Positions 41,625-51,738 are shown, numbered from the stretch's first letter. The stretch: 64,000 nucleotides of DNA from Kosakonia sacchari (GCA_900109485.1 FOAY01000001.1:107914-171913); one strand, 5' to 3'. Numbers and translations are program-made. The notes: generated from the letters alone by a model not told the origin.

Positions 41625-42989
41625 ATGAGCACAACTGACGATTCATTTTCTGTTACCTCTGAATCGCTTGAGATTCAAAAGAAACCACTGAAAGAAAAAT
41701 GGTGGCACATTATGGATACCTGGAAAATTGGGATTATTCCGCTGCCATTATTCCTGTTAGCCGGTGCATTAATTGCCGTTGACTGCCTGGGCGGTAAGTT
41801 ACCGAGCGATATCGTGGTGATGGTCGCCACGCTGGCATTCTTCGGTTTTGCCTGCGGTGAGTTCGGCAAACGTCTGCCGATCGTCGGCAAACTGGGCGCG
41901 GCGGCCATTTGCGCCACCTTTATTCCGTCGGCGATGGTTTACTACGGCCTGCTGCCGGATGTGGTCGTGGAATCCACCACCAAGTTCTACAAATCCACCA
42001 ACATTCTTTATCTCTACATCTGCTGCATCATTGTCGGCAGCATCATGAGCATGAACCGTACCACGCTGATCCAGGGCTTCCTGCGTATCTTCTTCCCGAT
42101 GCTGTGCGGTGAAATCGTCGGCATGCTGGTGGGGATGGGCGTGGGCCTGGCGCTCGGTATGGAACCGTTCCAGATCTTCTTCTTTATCATTCTGCCGATC
42201 ATGGCGGGCGGTGTCGGTGAAGGCGCGATCCCGCTCTCCATCGGTTACGCGACGCTGCTGCATATGGATCAGGGCGTTGCACTCGGTCGTGTATTGCCGA
42301 TGGTTATGCTCGGCGGCCTGACTGCCATCATCATCTCTGGCTGTCTGAATCAGTTGGGTAAACGCTTCCCGCACCTGACCGGCGAAGGGCAGTTAATGCC
42401 GAACCGCAGCAACGGTGATGAACCGGCTCCGGCTGCACCGGCTTTCTCCGGTAAAACCGATGTCACCACTATCGCGGCTGGCGCGCTGCTGGCTGTGCTG
42501 CTGTACATGATCGGTATGCTCGGCCACAAGCTGATTGGCCTGCCTGCGCCGGTCGGTATGCTGTTCGTTGCCGTTCTGATCAAGCTGGCGCACGGCGTCT
42601 CTCCGCGCCTGCTGGAAGGCTCTCAGGTGGTCTACAAATTCTTCCAGACTTCCGTTACCTATCCCATCCTCTTCGCCGTCGGTGTGGCTATCACGCCATG
42701 GGAAGAGCTGGTTCACGCGTTTACCATCAACAACCTGCTGGTGATCGTGAGTACCGTTTCCGCACTGGTTGCCACCGGCTTTTTCGTGGGCAAAAAGATC
42801 GGCATGCATCCGATTGATGTGGCCATCGTTTCCTGCTGCCAGAGCGGCCAGGGCGGTACAGGGGATGTTGCCATCCTGACGGCGGGTAACCGCATGAGCC
42901 TGATGCCGTTCGCGCAGATCGCTACCCGTATCGGCGGCGCGATCAACGTCTCGGTATCGCTGTTGGTGCTCGGCAATTTCCTCGTTTGA
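41625..42989 (+). CDS. citS: CitS, sodium/citrate symporter (2HCT family)
   Basis: 454 residues with about eleven transmembrane helices and the two re-entrant loops of the 2-hydroxycarboxylate transporter family: GGVGEGAIPLS in the first half and QSGQGGTGDVA in the second, plus the substrate-binding Arg region (AQIATRIGGAIN). It imports citrate with sodium ions for fermentation. First gene of the citS-citG operon; 22 bases separate it from the next gene. AAGGGG ribosome site before ATG 41625. Confidence 0.95.
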   Translation: MSTTDDSFSVTSESLEIQKKPLKEKWWHIMDTWKIGIIPLPLFLLAGALIAVDCLGGKLPSDIVVMVATLAFFGFACGEFGKRLPIVGKLGAAAICATFIPSAMVYYGLLPDVVVESTTKFYKSTNILYLYICCIIVGSIMSMNRTTLIQGFLRIFFPMLCGEIVGMLVGMGVGLALGMEPFQIFFFIILPIMAGGVGEGAIPLSIGYATLLHMDQGVALGRVLPMVMLGGLTAIIISGCLNQLGKRFPHLTGEGQLMPNRSNGDEPAPAAPAFSGKTDVTTIAAGALLAVLLYMIGMLGHKLIGLPAPVGMLFVAVLIKLAHGVSPRLLEGSQVVYKFFQTSVTYPILFAVGVAITPWEELVHAFTINNLLVIVSTVSALVATGFFVGKKIGMHPIDVAIVSCCQSGQGGTGDVAILTAGNRMSLMPFAQIATRIGGAINVSVSLLVLGNFLV

Positions 42990-43011
42990 TTCAAGTGTTA
43001 CAGGAACTGAT

Positions 43012-43881
43012 ATGAAACTCGCAAGCTTTGTCCATCAGGGGATCCGGAGTTACGGCATCGTCAAGGCTGATGGCGTGATCAATCTGGGGCAGCGTCTGGG
43101 CGATCGCTACGGTGATTTGAAATCACTGCTCGCTGCCAACGCGCTGAATGAAGCGCAACAACTGAACGGTGAAACGCCGGATATCCGCTTCGACGACCTG
43201 CAATTTTTGCCGGTCATCGATAACCCGGCCAAAATTCTCTGCGTCGGCATGAACTACGCCGAAAAGCGCAAAGAGTTTGATCAGCATAACCCGGCACCGA
43301 CGCTCTTCGTTCGCTTTGCGGATTCGCAAACCGGCCATAACGCGCCGGTACTGAAGCCGCGTCACTCCAGCGAATTCGACTATGAAGGCGAGCTGGCAGT
43401 GATTATCGGCAAAGGCGGGGAAGACATCTCCCGTGAGGCGGCGTTAAGCCACGTTGCAGGTTACAGCTGCTACATGGATGGTTCGGCGCGCGACTGGCAG
43501 CACACCTGGTTTACCGCCGGGAAAAACTGGCGGCAAACCGGCGCTTTCGGCCCATGGATGACGACGGCGGATGAGATCCCTGATCCGCATCAACTGGCGA
43601 TCCGCACCTGGCTGAATGGCCGCATGGTGCAGGACGATAACACCGCCAGCATGATCCATAAGGTCGCCGAGCTTATCGAGTACATCAGTACCTTCACCAG
43701 CCTGACGCCGGGCGATGTCATCATCACCGGCTCGCCGGGTGGCGTCGGCAAAAAACGCAACCCGCCGCTGTTTATGAAAGCGGGCGATCGCATCGAAGTG
43801 GAGATCGAGAATATCGGTCACCTCAGTAATGTGATTATTGATGCGCCAGCGCCAGCCCATTCGCTGACGGCGGCACACTAA
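43012..43881 (+). CDS. Fumarylacetoacetate hydrolase (FAH) family protein, possible oxaloacetate decarboxylase
   Basis: 289 residues with the FAH C-terminal domain (KILCVGMNYAEKRKEF, metal ligands around FDYEGELAV with Glu125 and Glu127 and Asp156 in CYMDGSARDWQ, VIITGSPGGVG). Family members act on acyl-pyruvates and related keto acids; human FAHD1 decarboxylates oxaloacetate. Citrate lyase yields oxaloacetate plus acetate, and no oadGAB sodium-pump genes are in the cluster, so this enzyme is a good candidate to remove oxaloacetate. This is inference from family and position. Confidence 0.8.
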   Translation: MKLASFVHQGIRSYGIVKADGVINLGQRLGDRYGDLKSLLAANALNEAQQLNGETPDIRFDDLQFLPVIDNPAKILCVGMNYAEKRKEFDQHNPAPTLFVRFADSQTGHNAPVLKPRHSSEFDYEGELAVIIGKGGEDISREAALSHVAGYSCYMDGSARDWQHTWFTAGKNWRQTGAFGPWMTTADEIPDPHQLAIRTWLNGRMVQDDNTASMIHKVAELIEYISTFTSLTPGDVIITGSPGGVGKKRNPPLFMKAGDRIEVEIENIGHLSNVIIDAPAPAHSLTAAH

Positions 43882-43897
43882 GGACGAAGGCAACACC

Positions 43898-44917
43898 ATG
43901 CAGGCACGACCCTCCATCGACTTCCGCGTGGCGGAAGTCAACGGCAATACTCAACGGCTGGCCTCAATCCGCACGTTGCTCGCAGACAGCGGATTAGGCA
44001 TGGACAGCGACATCACCACCTTCGTTGAAGCCTGGTCGGGAAACCGGCTGGTGGGTTGTGCGGGCCTGGCCGCCAACGTCATCAAGTGTGTTGCAGTGGA
44101 TGAAGAGCTGCGCGGCGAGAATCTCAGTGCGCGCTTGCTGGCAGAGGTTTCCCATCTGGCGCTGGCGCGGGGGCATTTTCATCTGTTCCTCTGCACGCGC
44201 CCCTGCAACCTGGAACGTTTTCGCCACAGCGGCTTCTGGCCGGTGGCGCGAAGCGGCAACAACGCGGTGCTGATGGAGAATACCCCGTCGGGGATCCAGC
44301 GTTACTGCCGCACGTTGCGGGTTGATCGCATGCCGGGCAAACGCATCGGCGCGATTGTGATGAATGCCAATCCCTTTACGCTGGGGCACCGCCACCTGGT
44401 GGAGCAGGCCGCACGCGCCTGCGACTGGCTGCACCTGTTCGTGGTACGCGAAGACGCTTCGTTCTTCCCCTTTGCCGCACGCCTGAAGATGGTGAAAGCG
44501 GGCGTGGCGCATCTGCCGAATGTCATCGTTCACGAAGGCTCTCAATACATTATTTCCCGCGCCACTTTCCCGGCTTATTTCCTGAAAGAGTCCGGCAAAG
44601 TGCAACAGGCGTGGAGCGAAATAGACCTGTTGATTTTCCGCAACTACATCGCGCCGGCGCTGGGGATCACCCACCGCTTTATCGGCAGCGAACCTTTTTG
44701 CGACATCACCCGCCAGTACAACCAGACCATGCATCAGTTGCTGGCCGGGGCGGTGGAGGTGGTGGAGATTCCGCGCATTAAAGCGACCGGCAATGCCATC
44801 TCCGCGTCTGAAGTGCGCCGTTTACTGCAAACACACCAGTTTTCCCGTATTCGGGAAATTGTACCGGATACCACTTTCGCGCATCTCGAATCCCACTACA
44901 GCGCGGAAGCTGTTTAA
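43898..44917 (+). CDS. citC: CitC, citrate lyase ligase
   Basis: 339 residues: an N-terminal GNAT-like domain (NVIKCVAVDEELRGENLSARL) and a C-terminal nucleotidyl-transferase domain with HxGH-like motif (NPFTLGHRHLVEQA). CitC acetylates the prosthetic group of the acyl carrier CitD with acetate and ATP, turning citrate lyase on. Usual length for the family (about 350). Confidence 0.95.
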   Translation: MQARPSIDFRVAEVNGNTQRLASIRTLLADSGLGMDSDITTFVEAWSGNRLVGCAGLAANVIKCVAVDEELRGENLSARLLAEVSHLALARGHFHLFLCTRPCNLERFRHSGFWPVARSGNNAVLMENTPSGIQRYCRTLRVDRMPGKRIGAIVMNANPFTLGHRHLVEQAARACDWLHLFVVREDASFFPFAARLKMVKAGVAHLPNVIVHEGSQYIISRATFPAYFLKESGKVQQAWSEIDLLIFRNYIAPALGITHRFIGSEPFCDITRQYNQTMHQLLAGAVEVVEIPRIKATGNAISASEVRRLLQTHQFSRIREIVPDTTFAHLESHYSAEAV

Positions 44918-44934
44918 AAATCAGGAATCTAAAT

Positions 44935-45228
44935 ATGAAAATTGTGAGGGAGGCGCTGGCCGGAACCATGGAGTCCAGCGACCTGATGGTGAAAATAGCC
45001 CCCGCCGAAGGCGAGCTGGAAGTCGTTGTTCACAGCGAGGTTATCAAGCAGTTTGGCGATCAGATCCGCAAGGTGGTGAACGACACACTGCGGGCAATGT
45101 CGGTTCACCAGGGCTTGATCATCATTGAAGACAAAGGCGCGCTTGACTGCGTTATCCGCGCACGTTTACAGAGTGCGGTACTGCGCGCATCGGAAGGAAC
45201 CGAGATCGACTGGGGGAAACTGCTGTGA
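44935..45228 (+). CDS. citD: CitD, citrate lyase gamma subunit (acyl carrier protein)
   Basis: 97 residues. Ser14 in [10 protein letters not shown] is the site for the phosphoribosyl-dephospho-CoA group added by CitX with the precursor made by CitG. It overlaps the citE start by four bases. Confidence 0.95.
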   Translation: MKIVREALAGTMESSDLMVKIAPAEGELEVVVHSEVIKQFGDQIRKVVNDTLRAMSVHQGLIIIEDKGALDCVIRARLQSAVLRASEGTEIDWGKLL

Positions 45229-46100
45229 AAAAACTCCGTCGTAGCATGCTGTTTCTGCCGGGCGCTAACGCCGCCATGCTCTCCACCGCGTTTATTTATC
45301 GTCCGGATTCGATCATGTTCGATCTGGAAGACGCCGTCGCCCTGCGTGAAAAAGACACCGCGCGCCTGCTGGTATTTCATGCCCTGCAACACCCGATGTA
45401 TCAGGACATCGAAACCGTGGTGCGTATCAACCCGCTGAACACGCCGTTTGGCCTGCCGGATCTGGAAGCGGTCGTTCGTGCCGGTGTGGATGTGGTGCGC
45501 TTACCGAAAACGGATACCCCGGAAGATATCTACGAACTGGAACGTCACCTCGAACGTATCGAGCTGGCCTGCGGACGTGAAGTGGGATCGACCCGCGTGA
45601 TGGCAGCCATCGAATCCGCGATCGGCGTGATTAATGCCGTCGCGATTGCCCGCAGCTCTCAGCGCCTGATCGGCATCGCGCTGGCCGCTTTTGACTATGT
45701 GATGGATATGCAGACCGAACGCGGCGATGGCACCGAACTGTTTTATGCCCGTTGCGCCGTGCTGCACGCCGCGCGAGCCGCCGGTATCGACGCTTTCGAT
45801 GTGGTGTGGTCAGACGTTAACGACGAAGCCGGATTCCTGCGCGAAGTCGAGTTGATCCGCAAAATGGGCTTCAACGGCAAGTCGCTGATCAACCCGCGGC
45901 AAATCGATCTGCTGCATAACGCCTATGCGCCAACGCAGCAGGAAGTTGACCACGCGCAGCGGGTTATTGAAGCGGCGGAAGAGGGTGAACGCAACGGGCT
46001 TGGCGTCGTCTCGCTGAACGGCAAAATGATCGACGCCCCGATTATTAATCACGCGCAGATGGTGCTGGAACGTGCGGCCGCGTCCGGCGTGCGTCGGTAA
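45225..46100 (+). CDS. citE: CitE, citrate lyase beta subunit (citryl-ACP lyase)
   Basis: 291 residues of the HpcH/CitE TIM-barrel family, splitting citryl-ACP into oxaloacetate and acetyl-ACP. Landmarks: [15 protein letters not shown] at the start, [25 protein letters not shown], and [20 protein letters not shown] start overlapping citD. Confidence 0.96.
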   Translation: MKKLRRSMLFLPGANAAMLSTAFIYRPDSIMFDLEDAVALREKDTARLLVFHALQHPMYQDIETVVRINPLNTPFGLPDLEAVVRAGVDVVRLPKTDTPEDIYELERHLERIELACGREVGSTRVMAAIESAIGVINAVAIARSSQRLIGIALAAFDYVMDMQTERGDGTELFYARCAVLHAARAAGIDAFDVVWSDVNDEAGFLREVELIRKMGFNGKSLINPRQIDLLHNAYAPTQQEVDHAQRVIEAAEEGERNGLGVVSLNGKMIDAPIINHAQMVLERAAASGVRR

Positions 46101-46110
46101 GGACAGAACA

Positions 46111-47637
46111 ATGAATCAGACAGAGCTTCTTCACGTTAATTTTCCCCATCTGCGTGAATTAAAACCCTTCGACAGCGCCCATGCGGCCACGCCGTGGCTG
46201 GCGGACGTTAACAGCAAACACACGCGCAAACTCTGCGCCACGCTGGAAGACGCCATCGCCCGCAGCGGGCTGAAAGACGGGATGACCATCTCGTTCCACC
46301 ACGCTTTTCGCGAAGGCGACCGGGTGATTAACCATGTTGTCGCCACGCTGGCGCGTCTGGGGTTCAAAAATCTGACGCTGGCTTCCAGCTCGCTGATGAC
46401 CTGCAACGATGCGCTGATCGAACACATTGAGAGCGGTGTGATTACCCGCATTTACACCTCCGGCATGCGCGGCAAGCTGGCGGATGCCATCTCTCACGGT
46501 TTGATGGCGGAACCGGTACAAATTCACTCCCACGGCGGGCGCGTCAAACTGTTGCAGGATGGCGAACTGAAGATTGACGTTGCCTTTCTTGGCGTACCGT
46601 GCAGCGATGAGTTTGGCAACGCCAACGGCACACAGGGGAAATCCTGCTGCGGTTCGCTGGGCTATGCGATGGTGGATGCGAAGTTTGCCCGCAAAGTAGT
46701 GCTGCTGACGGAAGCGCTGGTGCCGTTCCCGAATATGCCCGCCAGCCTCGGCCAGGATCAGGTGGATCTGATTGTGCAGGTAGAGAGCGTGGGCGATCCG
46801 GCAAAAATCAGCGTCGGCGCGGCGCGTGTCACCAGCAACCCGCGTGAACTGATGATCGCGCGCTATGCGGCGGATGTGATCGAGCACTCCGGCTATTTCA
46901 AAGATGGCTTTTCCATGCAGACCGGCTCTGGCGCTGCGGCGACGGCGGCGACCCGCTTTATGGAAGAGAAAATGGAACGCCACGGGGTGAAGGCCAGTTT
47001 CGCGCTCGGCGGTATCACCGGCGGCCTGGTGGATCTGCATGAGAAAGGGCTGATCGGCAAACTGCTGGATACGCAGTGTTTTGATGGCGAAGCGGCGGCA
47101 TCGTTGCGCCGTAACCCGAACCACGTTGAGATCTCGACTGATGTCTATGCCAATCCCGGCGGCAAAGCTGCCAGCTGCGACCAACTGGACGTGGTGATCC
47201 TCAGCGCGCTGGAGATCGACACGGAGTTTAACGTCAATGTGATTACCGGCTCAGACGGCGTGATGCGCGGCGCATCCGGCGGTCACTGCGATGTGGCGGC
47301 CGCAGCAAACCTGACTATTGTCGTGGCGCCGTTACTGCGCAGCCGTATTCCGACGGTGGTGAAACGCGTGACCACGCTGCTGACGCCCGGGGAAAGCATC
47401 GATGTGCTGGTGACTGACCACGGGATTGCGGTGAACCCGGCGCGTCCGGAAATCCGCGAACGCCTGCTGGCGGCGGGGCTGAAAATTGTTGATATCGAAG
47501 CACTGTATCAACGCGCCATCTCGCTGACCGGTGAACCTAAACCGATCGCCTTTACTGACCGTATTGTCGGGGTGATCCGCTACCGTGATGGCACCGTCAT
47601 TGACGTTGTCCGTCAGGTTAAAGAGGAAAATACATGA
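46111..47637 (+). CDS. citF: CitF, citrate lyase alpha subunit (acetyl-ACP:citrate transferase)
   Basis: 508 residues from ATG 46111. Exchanges the acetyl group of acetyl-CitD for citrate. Recognisable pieces are GMTISFHHAFREGDRVIN, GFSMQTGSGAAATAATRF and GASGGHCDVAAAANL, characteristic of CitF. AAGGACAG upstream serves as ribosome site; the frame is open 13 codons further but that part lies in citE. Confidence 0.96.
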   Translation: MNQTELLHVNFPHLRELKPFDSAHAATPWLADVNSKHTRKLCATLEDAIARSGLKDGMTISFHHAFREGDRVINHVVATLARLGFKNLTLASSSLMTCNDALIEHIESGVITRIYTSGMRGKLADAISHGLMAEPVQIHSHGGRVKLLQDGELKIDVAFLGVPCSDEFGNANGTQGKSCCGSLGYAMVDAKFARKVVLLTEALVPFPNMPASLGQDQVDLIVQVESVGDPAKISVGAARVTSNPRELMIARYAADVIEHSGYFKDGFSMQTGSGAAATAATRFMEEKMERHGVKASFALGGITGGLVDLHEKGLIGKLLDTQCFDGEAAASLRRNPNHVEISTDVYANPGGKAASCDQLDVVILSALEIDTEFNVNVITGSDGVMRGASGGHCDVAAAANLTIVVAPLLRSRIPTVVKRVTTLLTPGESIDVLVTDHGIAVNPARPEIRERLLAAGLKIVDIEALYQRAISLTGEPKPIAFTDRIVGVIRYRDGTVIDVVRQVKEENT

Positions 47638-48173
47638 CGACACTGACGCCCGTTCGACCGGGCGTCAGCCTTGAAGCGCTGCTGGCGGCGAAAGATAGCC
47701 GTGCAGCGCGTCAGGCTGACTGGCTCGCTCACTATCAACAACCGGTCATTTCACTGACACTGGTGACGCCCGGCGCGGTAAAAGACAGTATTCGCTATCG
47801 CAATACCATGGGGGTGGCGTTACAGGCCTGCGATCAACTGCTGTGGCAGAACCGCTGGCAGGTGCTGGACCGGCAGGTGCTGTGGCTGCCGACCGGCGCA
47901 GAAGCCCTGTGGTGCGTCGCGCATCCGGCGGTGGAAATCAAGGCGCAGTGCGTTGAGATGGAACAGACGCATCCGCTGGGACGTCTGTGGGACTTTGACG
48001 TGCTGTGCCCGCAAGCGGGACAGGTCGGACGGCATTCACTGGATCTGAATACCCGCCGTTGCCTGGTGTGCGATGAGCCGGCGCACGGCTGCGCGCGTTC
48101 GCGCCGCCACCCGGTGGATGAAGTGGTTGCCCGCGTGGAGAAACTGATTGATGGCTGGTTTGCTCGCGACTGA
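47634..48173 (+). CDS. citX: CitX, apo-citrate lyase phosphoribosyl-dephospho-CoA transferase
   Basis: 179 residues. Attaches the prosthetic group to Ser14 of CitD. Family features: NTMGVALQACDQLL, GRLWDFDVLCP with the nucleotidyl-transferase Asp residues, and the Cys-rich RRCLVCDEPAHGCARSRRH. ATGA overlap with citF, and 23-base overlap with citG. Confidence 0.93.
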   Translation: MTTLTPVRPGVSLEALLAAKDSRAARQADWLAHYQQPVISLTLVTPGAVKDSIRYRNTMGVALQACDQLLWQNRWQVLDRQVLWLPTGAEALWCVAHPAVEIKAQCVEMEQTHPLGRLWDFDVLCPQAGQVGRHSLDLNTRRCLVCDEPAHGCARSRRHPVDEVVARVEKLIDGWFARD

Positions 48174-48981
48174 ATCCGCGGTTATCAGCGTACCGGAGCT
48201 TGCTGCCCGGGCGCTGCGCCTCGAACTGGATCTCACGCCGAAACCGGGGCTGGTGGACCGGGCGAACAACGGCTCGCACCAGGATATGGATCATGCGCTG
48301 TTTTTACGCAGCATTGCAGCCATCACGCCATGGTTTTCCGTCTTTGAACAGGCCGGGCGCGAACATGCCCACAAGGCGGCAGGAGCCCAGTTGCGCCTGC
48401 TGCGACCGGCTGGCATTGCGTGCGAACAGGCGATGTTTACTGCCACCGGTGGGGTGAATACCCACAAAGGCGGGATTTTTTCGCTGGGTCTGCTCTGTTT
48501 TGCCGCCGGACGATTGCAGGGACAACGCCGGCCGCTACAGGCTGAAACGTTGTGTCGGCAGGTCAGTGAAATCTGTCGCGGGCTGGTGGCGCGTGAACTG
48601 GCAGCCCGGCCGCAGGCCGTGACGGCAGGTGAGAAACAGTTTCTGGAATATGGCCTTACCGGCGCTCGTGGCGAGGCCGAACAGGGTTTTGCCACGGTGC
48701 GCCGCGCGGTGCTGCCGTTCTGGCATCAGGAGCAGGGCGAGCGGCGGCTGCAGCATGCGTTATTGCGCCTGATGGCGGCAAACCCGGACAGCAATCTGGT
48801 GTCGCGCGGCGGCATTGCCGGGCTGCGCTACGTGCAGGATTATGCGGCGACTTTACTGGCGGCGGGCTGGGATAACGATGCGTTGTCTGAAATGGACAGG
48901 GCGCTGATGGCCCGGCGCTTAAGCCCCGGCGGCAGCGCCGATTTGCTGGCGGTCGCGTACGTGTTGGCGCAACTTCCATAA
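48151..48981 (+). CDS. citG: CitG, triphosphoribosyl-dephospho-CoA synthase
   Basis: 276 residues. Makes the prosthetic-group precursor from dephospho-CoA and ATP. Signatures: TPKPGLVDRANNGSHQDMD, ATGGVNTHKGGIFSLGL, and NPDSNLVSRGGIAGL. CitX and CitG are separate proteins here, as in E. coli cit cluster, rather than fused. ATG 48151 inside the end of citX; last gene of the operon. Confidence 0.95.
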   Translation: MAGLLATESAVISVPELAARALRLELDLTPKPGLVDRANNGSHQDMDHALFLRSIAAITPWFSVFEQAGREHAHKAAGAQLRLLRPAGIACEQAMFTATGGVNTHKGGIFSLGLLCFAAGRLQGQRRPLQAETLCRQVSEICRGLVARELAARPQAVTAGEKQFLEYGLTGARGEAEQGFATVRRAVLPFWHQEQGERRLQHALLRLMAANPDSNLVSRGGIAGLRYVQDYAATLLAAGWDNDALSEMDRALMARRLSPGGSADLLAVAYVLAQLP

Positions 48982-49130
48982 CGCAGTATCGGGTGGTGTT
49001 ATGTACCCGGGTCTTTCCCGGCCAGATAAGTCGGTTGGGATAGCGGCTGCAACCATTGCCGGATGGTGCTGGATTACCCGGTCTATGGATTTACCCGGCA
49101 GGAACAGGCCGAAGATGTGGAAAAAGGTAT

Positions 49131-49160
49131 AAAAAACCCGGCGCTCAGGCCGGGTTTTTT
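49131..49160. terminator. Bidirectional terminator between citG and nupG
   Basis: Twelve-base arms AAAAAACCCGGC and GCCGGGTTTTTT around a six-base loop, with A and T runs on both sides, serving both convergent genes. Confidence 0.92.
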
Positions 49161-49163
49161 GTC

Positions 49164-50417
49164 TTACGCTTTCTGCGCGACTGCCGCAGGTTCGCGCACA
49201 TGTTTGTATTTAAACAGTGTCACGAAGGCAAAAGCCAGCACCAGCGAATAACCGGCAAAAATCAGCCATACGGTTTTCCAGTCGGTAACGCCTGCGGTGG
49301 TGTAGATCTCTACCACTTTACCGCTGGCCATACCGCCGAGGATACAGCCGAAGCCGTTGGTCATCATCAGCAGCATACCCTGCGCACTGGCGCGGATCGC
49401 CGGGTTAACCTCTTTCTCAACGAACACCGAACCGGAGATGTTGAAGAAGTCGAACGCGCAGCCGTAGACAATCATCGACAGCACCAGCAGCACGGTGCCG
49501 AACGGTGTCGGGTCGCCATAAGCGAACAGACCAAAACGCAGCACCCAGGCGATGATACTGATCATCATTACGTTCTTTATGCCGTAGCGGCTCATAAAGA
49601 ACGGAATCGCGAGGATGAAGGCCGTTTCGGAGATCTGCGAAATAGACATCATCACCGACGCATGGGTCACGATGAAGCTATTAGCAAACAGCGGATTGGC
49701 ATCGAAGCTGTGCAGGAAGGTGTTGCCGAACATGTTAGTGATCTGCAACTCGGCGCCCAGCATCATCGAGAAGATGAAGAAGATCGCCATACGCTTGTTT
49801 TTAAACAGCGCGAAAGCGTTCAGGCCCAGCATTTCCACCCAGGTCTGTTTCTCGGTGCTTTTCGCCACCGGCATGTGCGGCAGCGTCAGGGAGAACAGGC
49901 TCAGTACCAGCGACAGCGCGGCACCGATATAGAGCTGCATATGGCTCAGTTCGAAGCCGGAGAAGCTCACCGCCCACATCGCCAGGATAAAGCCAATGGT
50001 GCCCCAGATACGGATTGGCGGGAAATCGGTAATAATATCGTGCCCGGCGGATTTCAGGCGGAAGTAAGAGATGGTGTTTACCAGGCTCAGCGTTGGCATA
50101 TAGGCCAGCGAGTTAAGCAGAATAATGGCAAACATCGCGCCCGGCGTGGTAACGCCTGCGGCAATAAACAGAGTGATCGCACCGACCAGATGGCACAGAG
50201 CATAAACCCATTTCGCGCTCAGCCATTTGTCGGCAATGATACCGAGCAACGGCGGCATCAGCAGCGAGGCAATGCCCAGCGAACTATACACCGCACCAAT
50301 AGATGCACCATCAAATTTCAGCGTGACGAACATATACGAGCCAAGCGTCGTCAGCCAACTTCCCCACAGGCAGAACTGCAGAAAGATAATGACTTTCAGC
50401 TGCAGCTTAAGATTCAT
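49164..50417 (-). CDS. nupG: NupG, nucleoside/proton symporter
   Basis: 417 residues, twelve hydrophobic helices, nearly identical in layout to E. coli NupG (MNLKLQLKVIIFLQFCLWGS start). Major-facilitator transporter importing purine and pyrimidine nucleosides across the inner membrane. ATG 50417 follows AGGA; upstream in-frame start 50462 is not supported. The CRP-like site upstream fits the known CRP/CytR/DeoR control in E. coli. Confidence 0.97.
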   Translation of the reverse strand: MNLKLQLKVIIFLQFCLWGSWLTTLGSYMFVTLKFDGASIGAVYSSLGIASLLMPPLLGIIADKWLSAKWVYALCHLVGAITLFIAAGVTTPGAMFAIILLNSLAYMPTLSLVNTISYFRLKSAGHDIITDFPPIRIWGTIGFILAMWAVSFSGFELSHMQLYIGAALSLVLSLFSLTLPHMPVAKSTEKQTWVEMLGLNAFALFKNKRMAIFFIFSMMLGAELQITNMFGNTFLHSFDANPLFANSFIVTHASVMMSISQISETAFILAIPFFMSRYGIKNVMMISIIAWVLRFGLFAYGDPTPFGTVLLVLSMIVYGCAFDFFNISGSVFVEKEVNPAIRASAQGMLLMMTNGFGCILGGMASGKVVEIYTTAGVTDWKTVWLIFAGYSLVLAFAFVTLFKYKHVREPAAVAQKA

Positions 50418-50562
50418 GCTAATTTCCTCACAAAGGAGACGGACAGATGTTGGAATGGGCACAATTAATATTGTTATGTGTCAGGATTCTATCATCACCT
50501 GGGCGGTGAATTTGTTATGCCCGACATAAAAATGCAAACTTCCTCTGATTGCATTTACATAT

Positions 50563-50578
50563 GGTGACGGATATCACA
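50563..50578 (-). promoter_or_regulatory. CRP-like site upstream of nupG
   Basis: GGTGA-CGGATA-TCACA, one mismatch from TGTGA-N6-TCACA. Nearby CGCAACCGTTTGCATC resembles CytR octamer pairs, as in the E. coli nupG promoter. Confidence 0.6.
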
Positions 50579-50619
50579 CTTTAGCGCAACCGTTTGCATC
50601 ACGCAGACGAATACCTTAT

Positions 50620-50649
50620 GCCTCTTTCGCACAAACGCACGAAAGAGGC
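50620..50649 (-). terminator. Hairpin after mltC
   Basis: Perfect 10-bp stem GCCTCTTTCG / CGAAAGAGGC with a 10-base loop, 7 bases after the mltC stop. No T run follows; weak terminator or 3' stabiliser. Confidence 0.5.
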
Positions 50650-50655
50650 ACAGGA

Positions 50656-51738
50656 TCAGTTGCGACGCCAGGTTTTCTGCGCCGAATTGACTTTATAGAG
50701 GTAGCGACGGGATTCCGCCGACGGATGGCGGGTGGCCAGGGTTTGGTAAACATCGCCTGGAGTCATGGTGTTGATGATATTGGCGGCCTGCATCTTATCG
50801 CTGGAAAAGACGCGAAGTACGCTGCCCGCACCGCCGTTATAGGCGGTGATCACCGCATAACGCCGGGATGTCGGATTACTGATACCGGAGAGATAGACAT
50901 TATTCAGCATTGCCAGATACGCGGTGCCGGTATCAATATTGCTCTGCGGATCGAACAGATAGCTGCGATCCGGCGTACCGGATCTGCCCTGCGCGCGGAA
51001 GACATCTTTCCCGGCGCTGTGCTGTACCACCTGCATCAGGCCCAGCGCGTCAGAGCGGCTAACCGCGTACGGGTTAAACGACGACTCAGTCTGCATAATC
51101 GCCAGAATTAGCGACTCATCGACGCCGTATTTCCGCGAGGCCTGGCGCACCATGCCGATATATTTATGCGCACGTTTGTCCAGATGGTTCGGCACAAGGT
51201 TGAGCGTCACGCTATAAATAACGCGTAAGCCGTTGCTGCGGCTTTTCAGCCGGGTTTGCAGCAGGTAATCCGCAAAGCGCGCCGCGCGCCACTCCCAGCG
51301 GATCGCTTCGCCGTTGTTATCCAGCACCTGGCCATAGAGGAACGGTTCTTTGGAGATCGGGATATCATCGGTGTCGGAATAGAGGTCGATAGATCCCGGA
51401 TCGTCACCCATCAGCAGGGTTTTGATAATCGCCTGGCGCAGATGTGCGGCCGGATCGGTGCCGGAGATCGTTTCGACGGTGATGGTACCTTCATCAAAGT
51501 TGATGTGGCTGCGCGTCTGGTACTGGTCAGTGTATTTGACGTAGTCCTTCGGCCCGGCGATCAGGACTTCGTTAAATCCCCAAAGATTCTCAATGTTGTG
51601 GGCGAACTGCCCCATCAAAATATCAAAACCGTTAGTGTCTTTAATCCAGGCTTCGTTATAGGCTTCGCCCGATTTGTTAGAGCTGGAACAAGAAATCAGT
51701 AACGGCGCGATCATCACTAGCGCTAAAAATTTTTTCAT
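50656..51738 (-). CDS. mltC: MltC, membrane-bound lytic murein transglycosylase C
   Basis: 360 residues. Lipoprotein signal (LLISC, Cys17), N-terminal domain, and a C-terminal lysozyme-like SLT domain with catalytic Glu in [15 protein letters not shown] and [13 protein letters not shown]. Cuts peptidoglycan to 1,6-anhydro products at the outer membrane. Start ATG 51738 as in E. coli; one ATG earlier (51741) is possible. Confidence 0.97.
   Translation of the reverse strand: MKKFLALVMIAPLLISCSSSNKSGEAYNEAWIKDTNGFDILMGQFAHNIENLWGFNEVLIAGPKDYVKYTDQYQTRSHINFDEGTITVETISGTDPAAHLRQAIIKTLLMGDDPGSIDLYSDTDDIPISKEPFLYGQVLDNNGEAIRWEWRAARFADYLLQTRLKSRSNGLRVIYSVTLNLVPNHLDKRAHKYIGMVRQASRKYGVDESLILAIMQTESSFNPYAVSRSDALGLMQVVQHSAGKDVFRAQGRSGTPDRSYLFDPQSNIDTGTAYLAMLNNVYLSGISNPTSRRYAVITAYNGGAGSVLRVFSSDKMQAANIINTMTPGDVYQTLATRHPSAESRRYLYKVNSAQKTWRRN

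Noticed and set aside
46159..47184. A 341-codon open frame antisense to citF
   Set aside because: Shadow of a conserved enzyme gene, with no start signals or domain.
49056..50468. A 470-codon open frame antisense to nupG
   Set aside because: Gln/Arg/His-rich composition typical of a shadow frame; nupG is full length and conserved.
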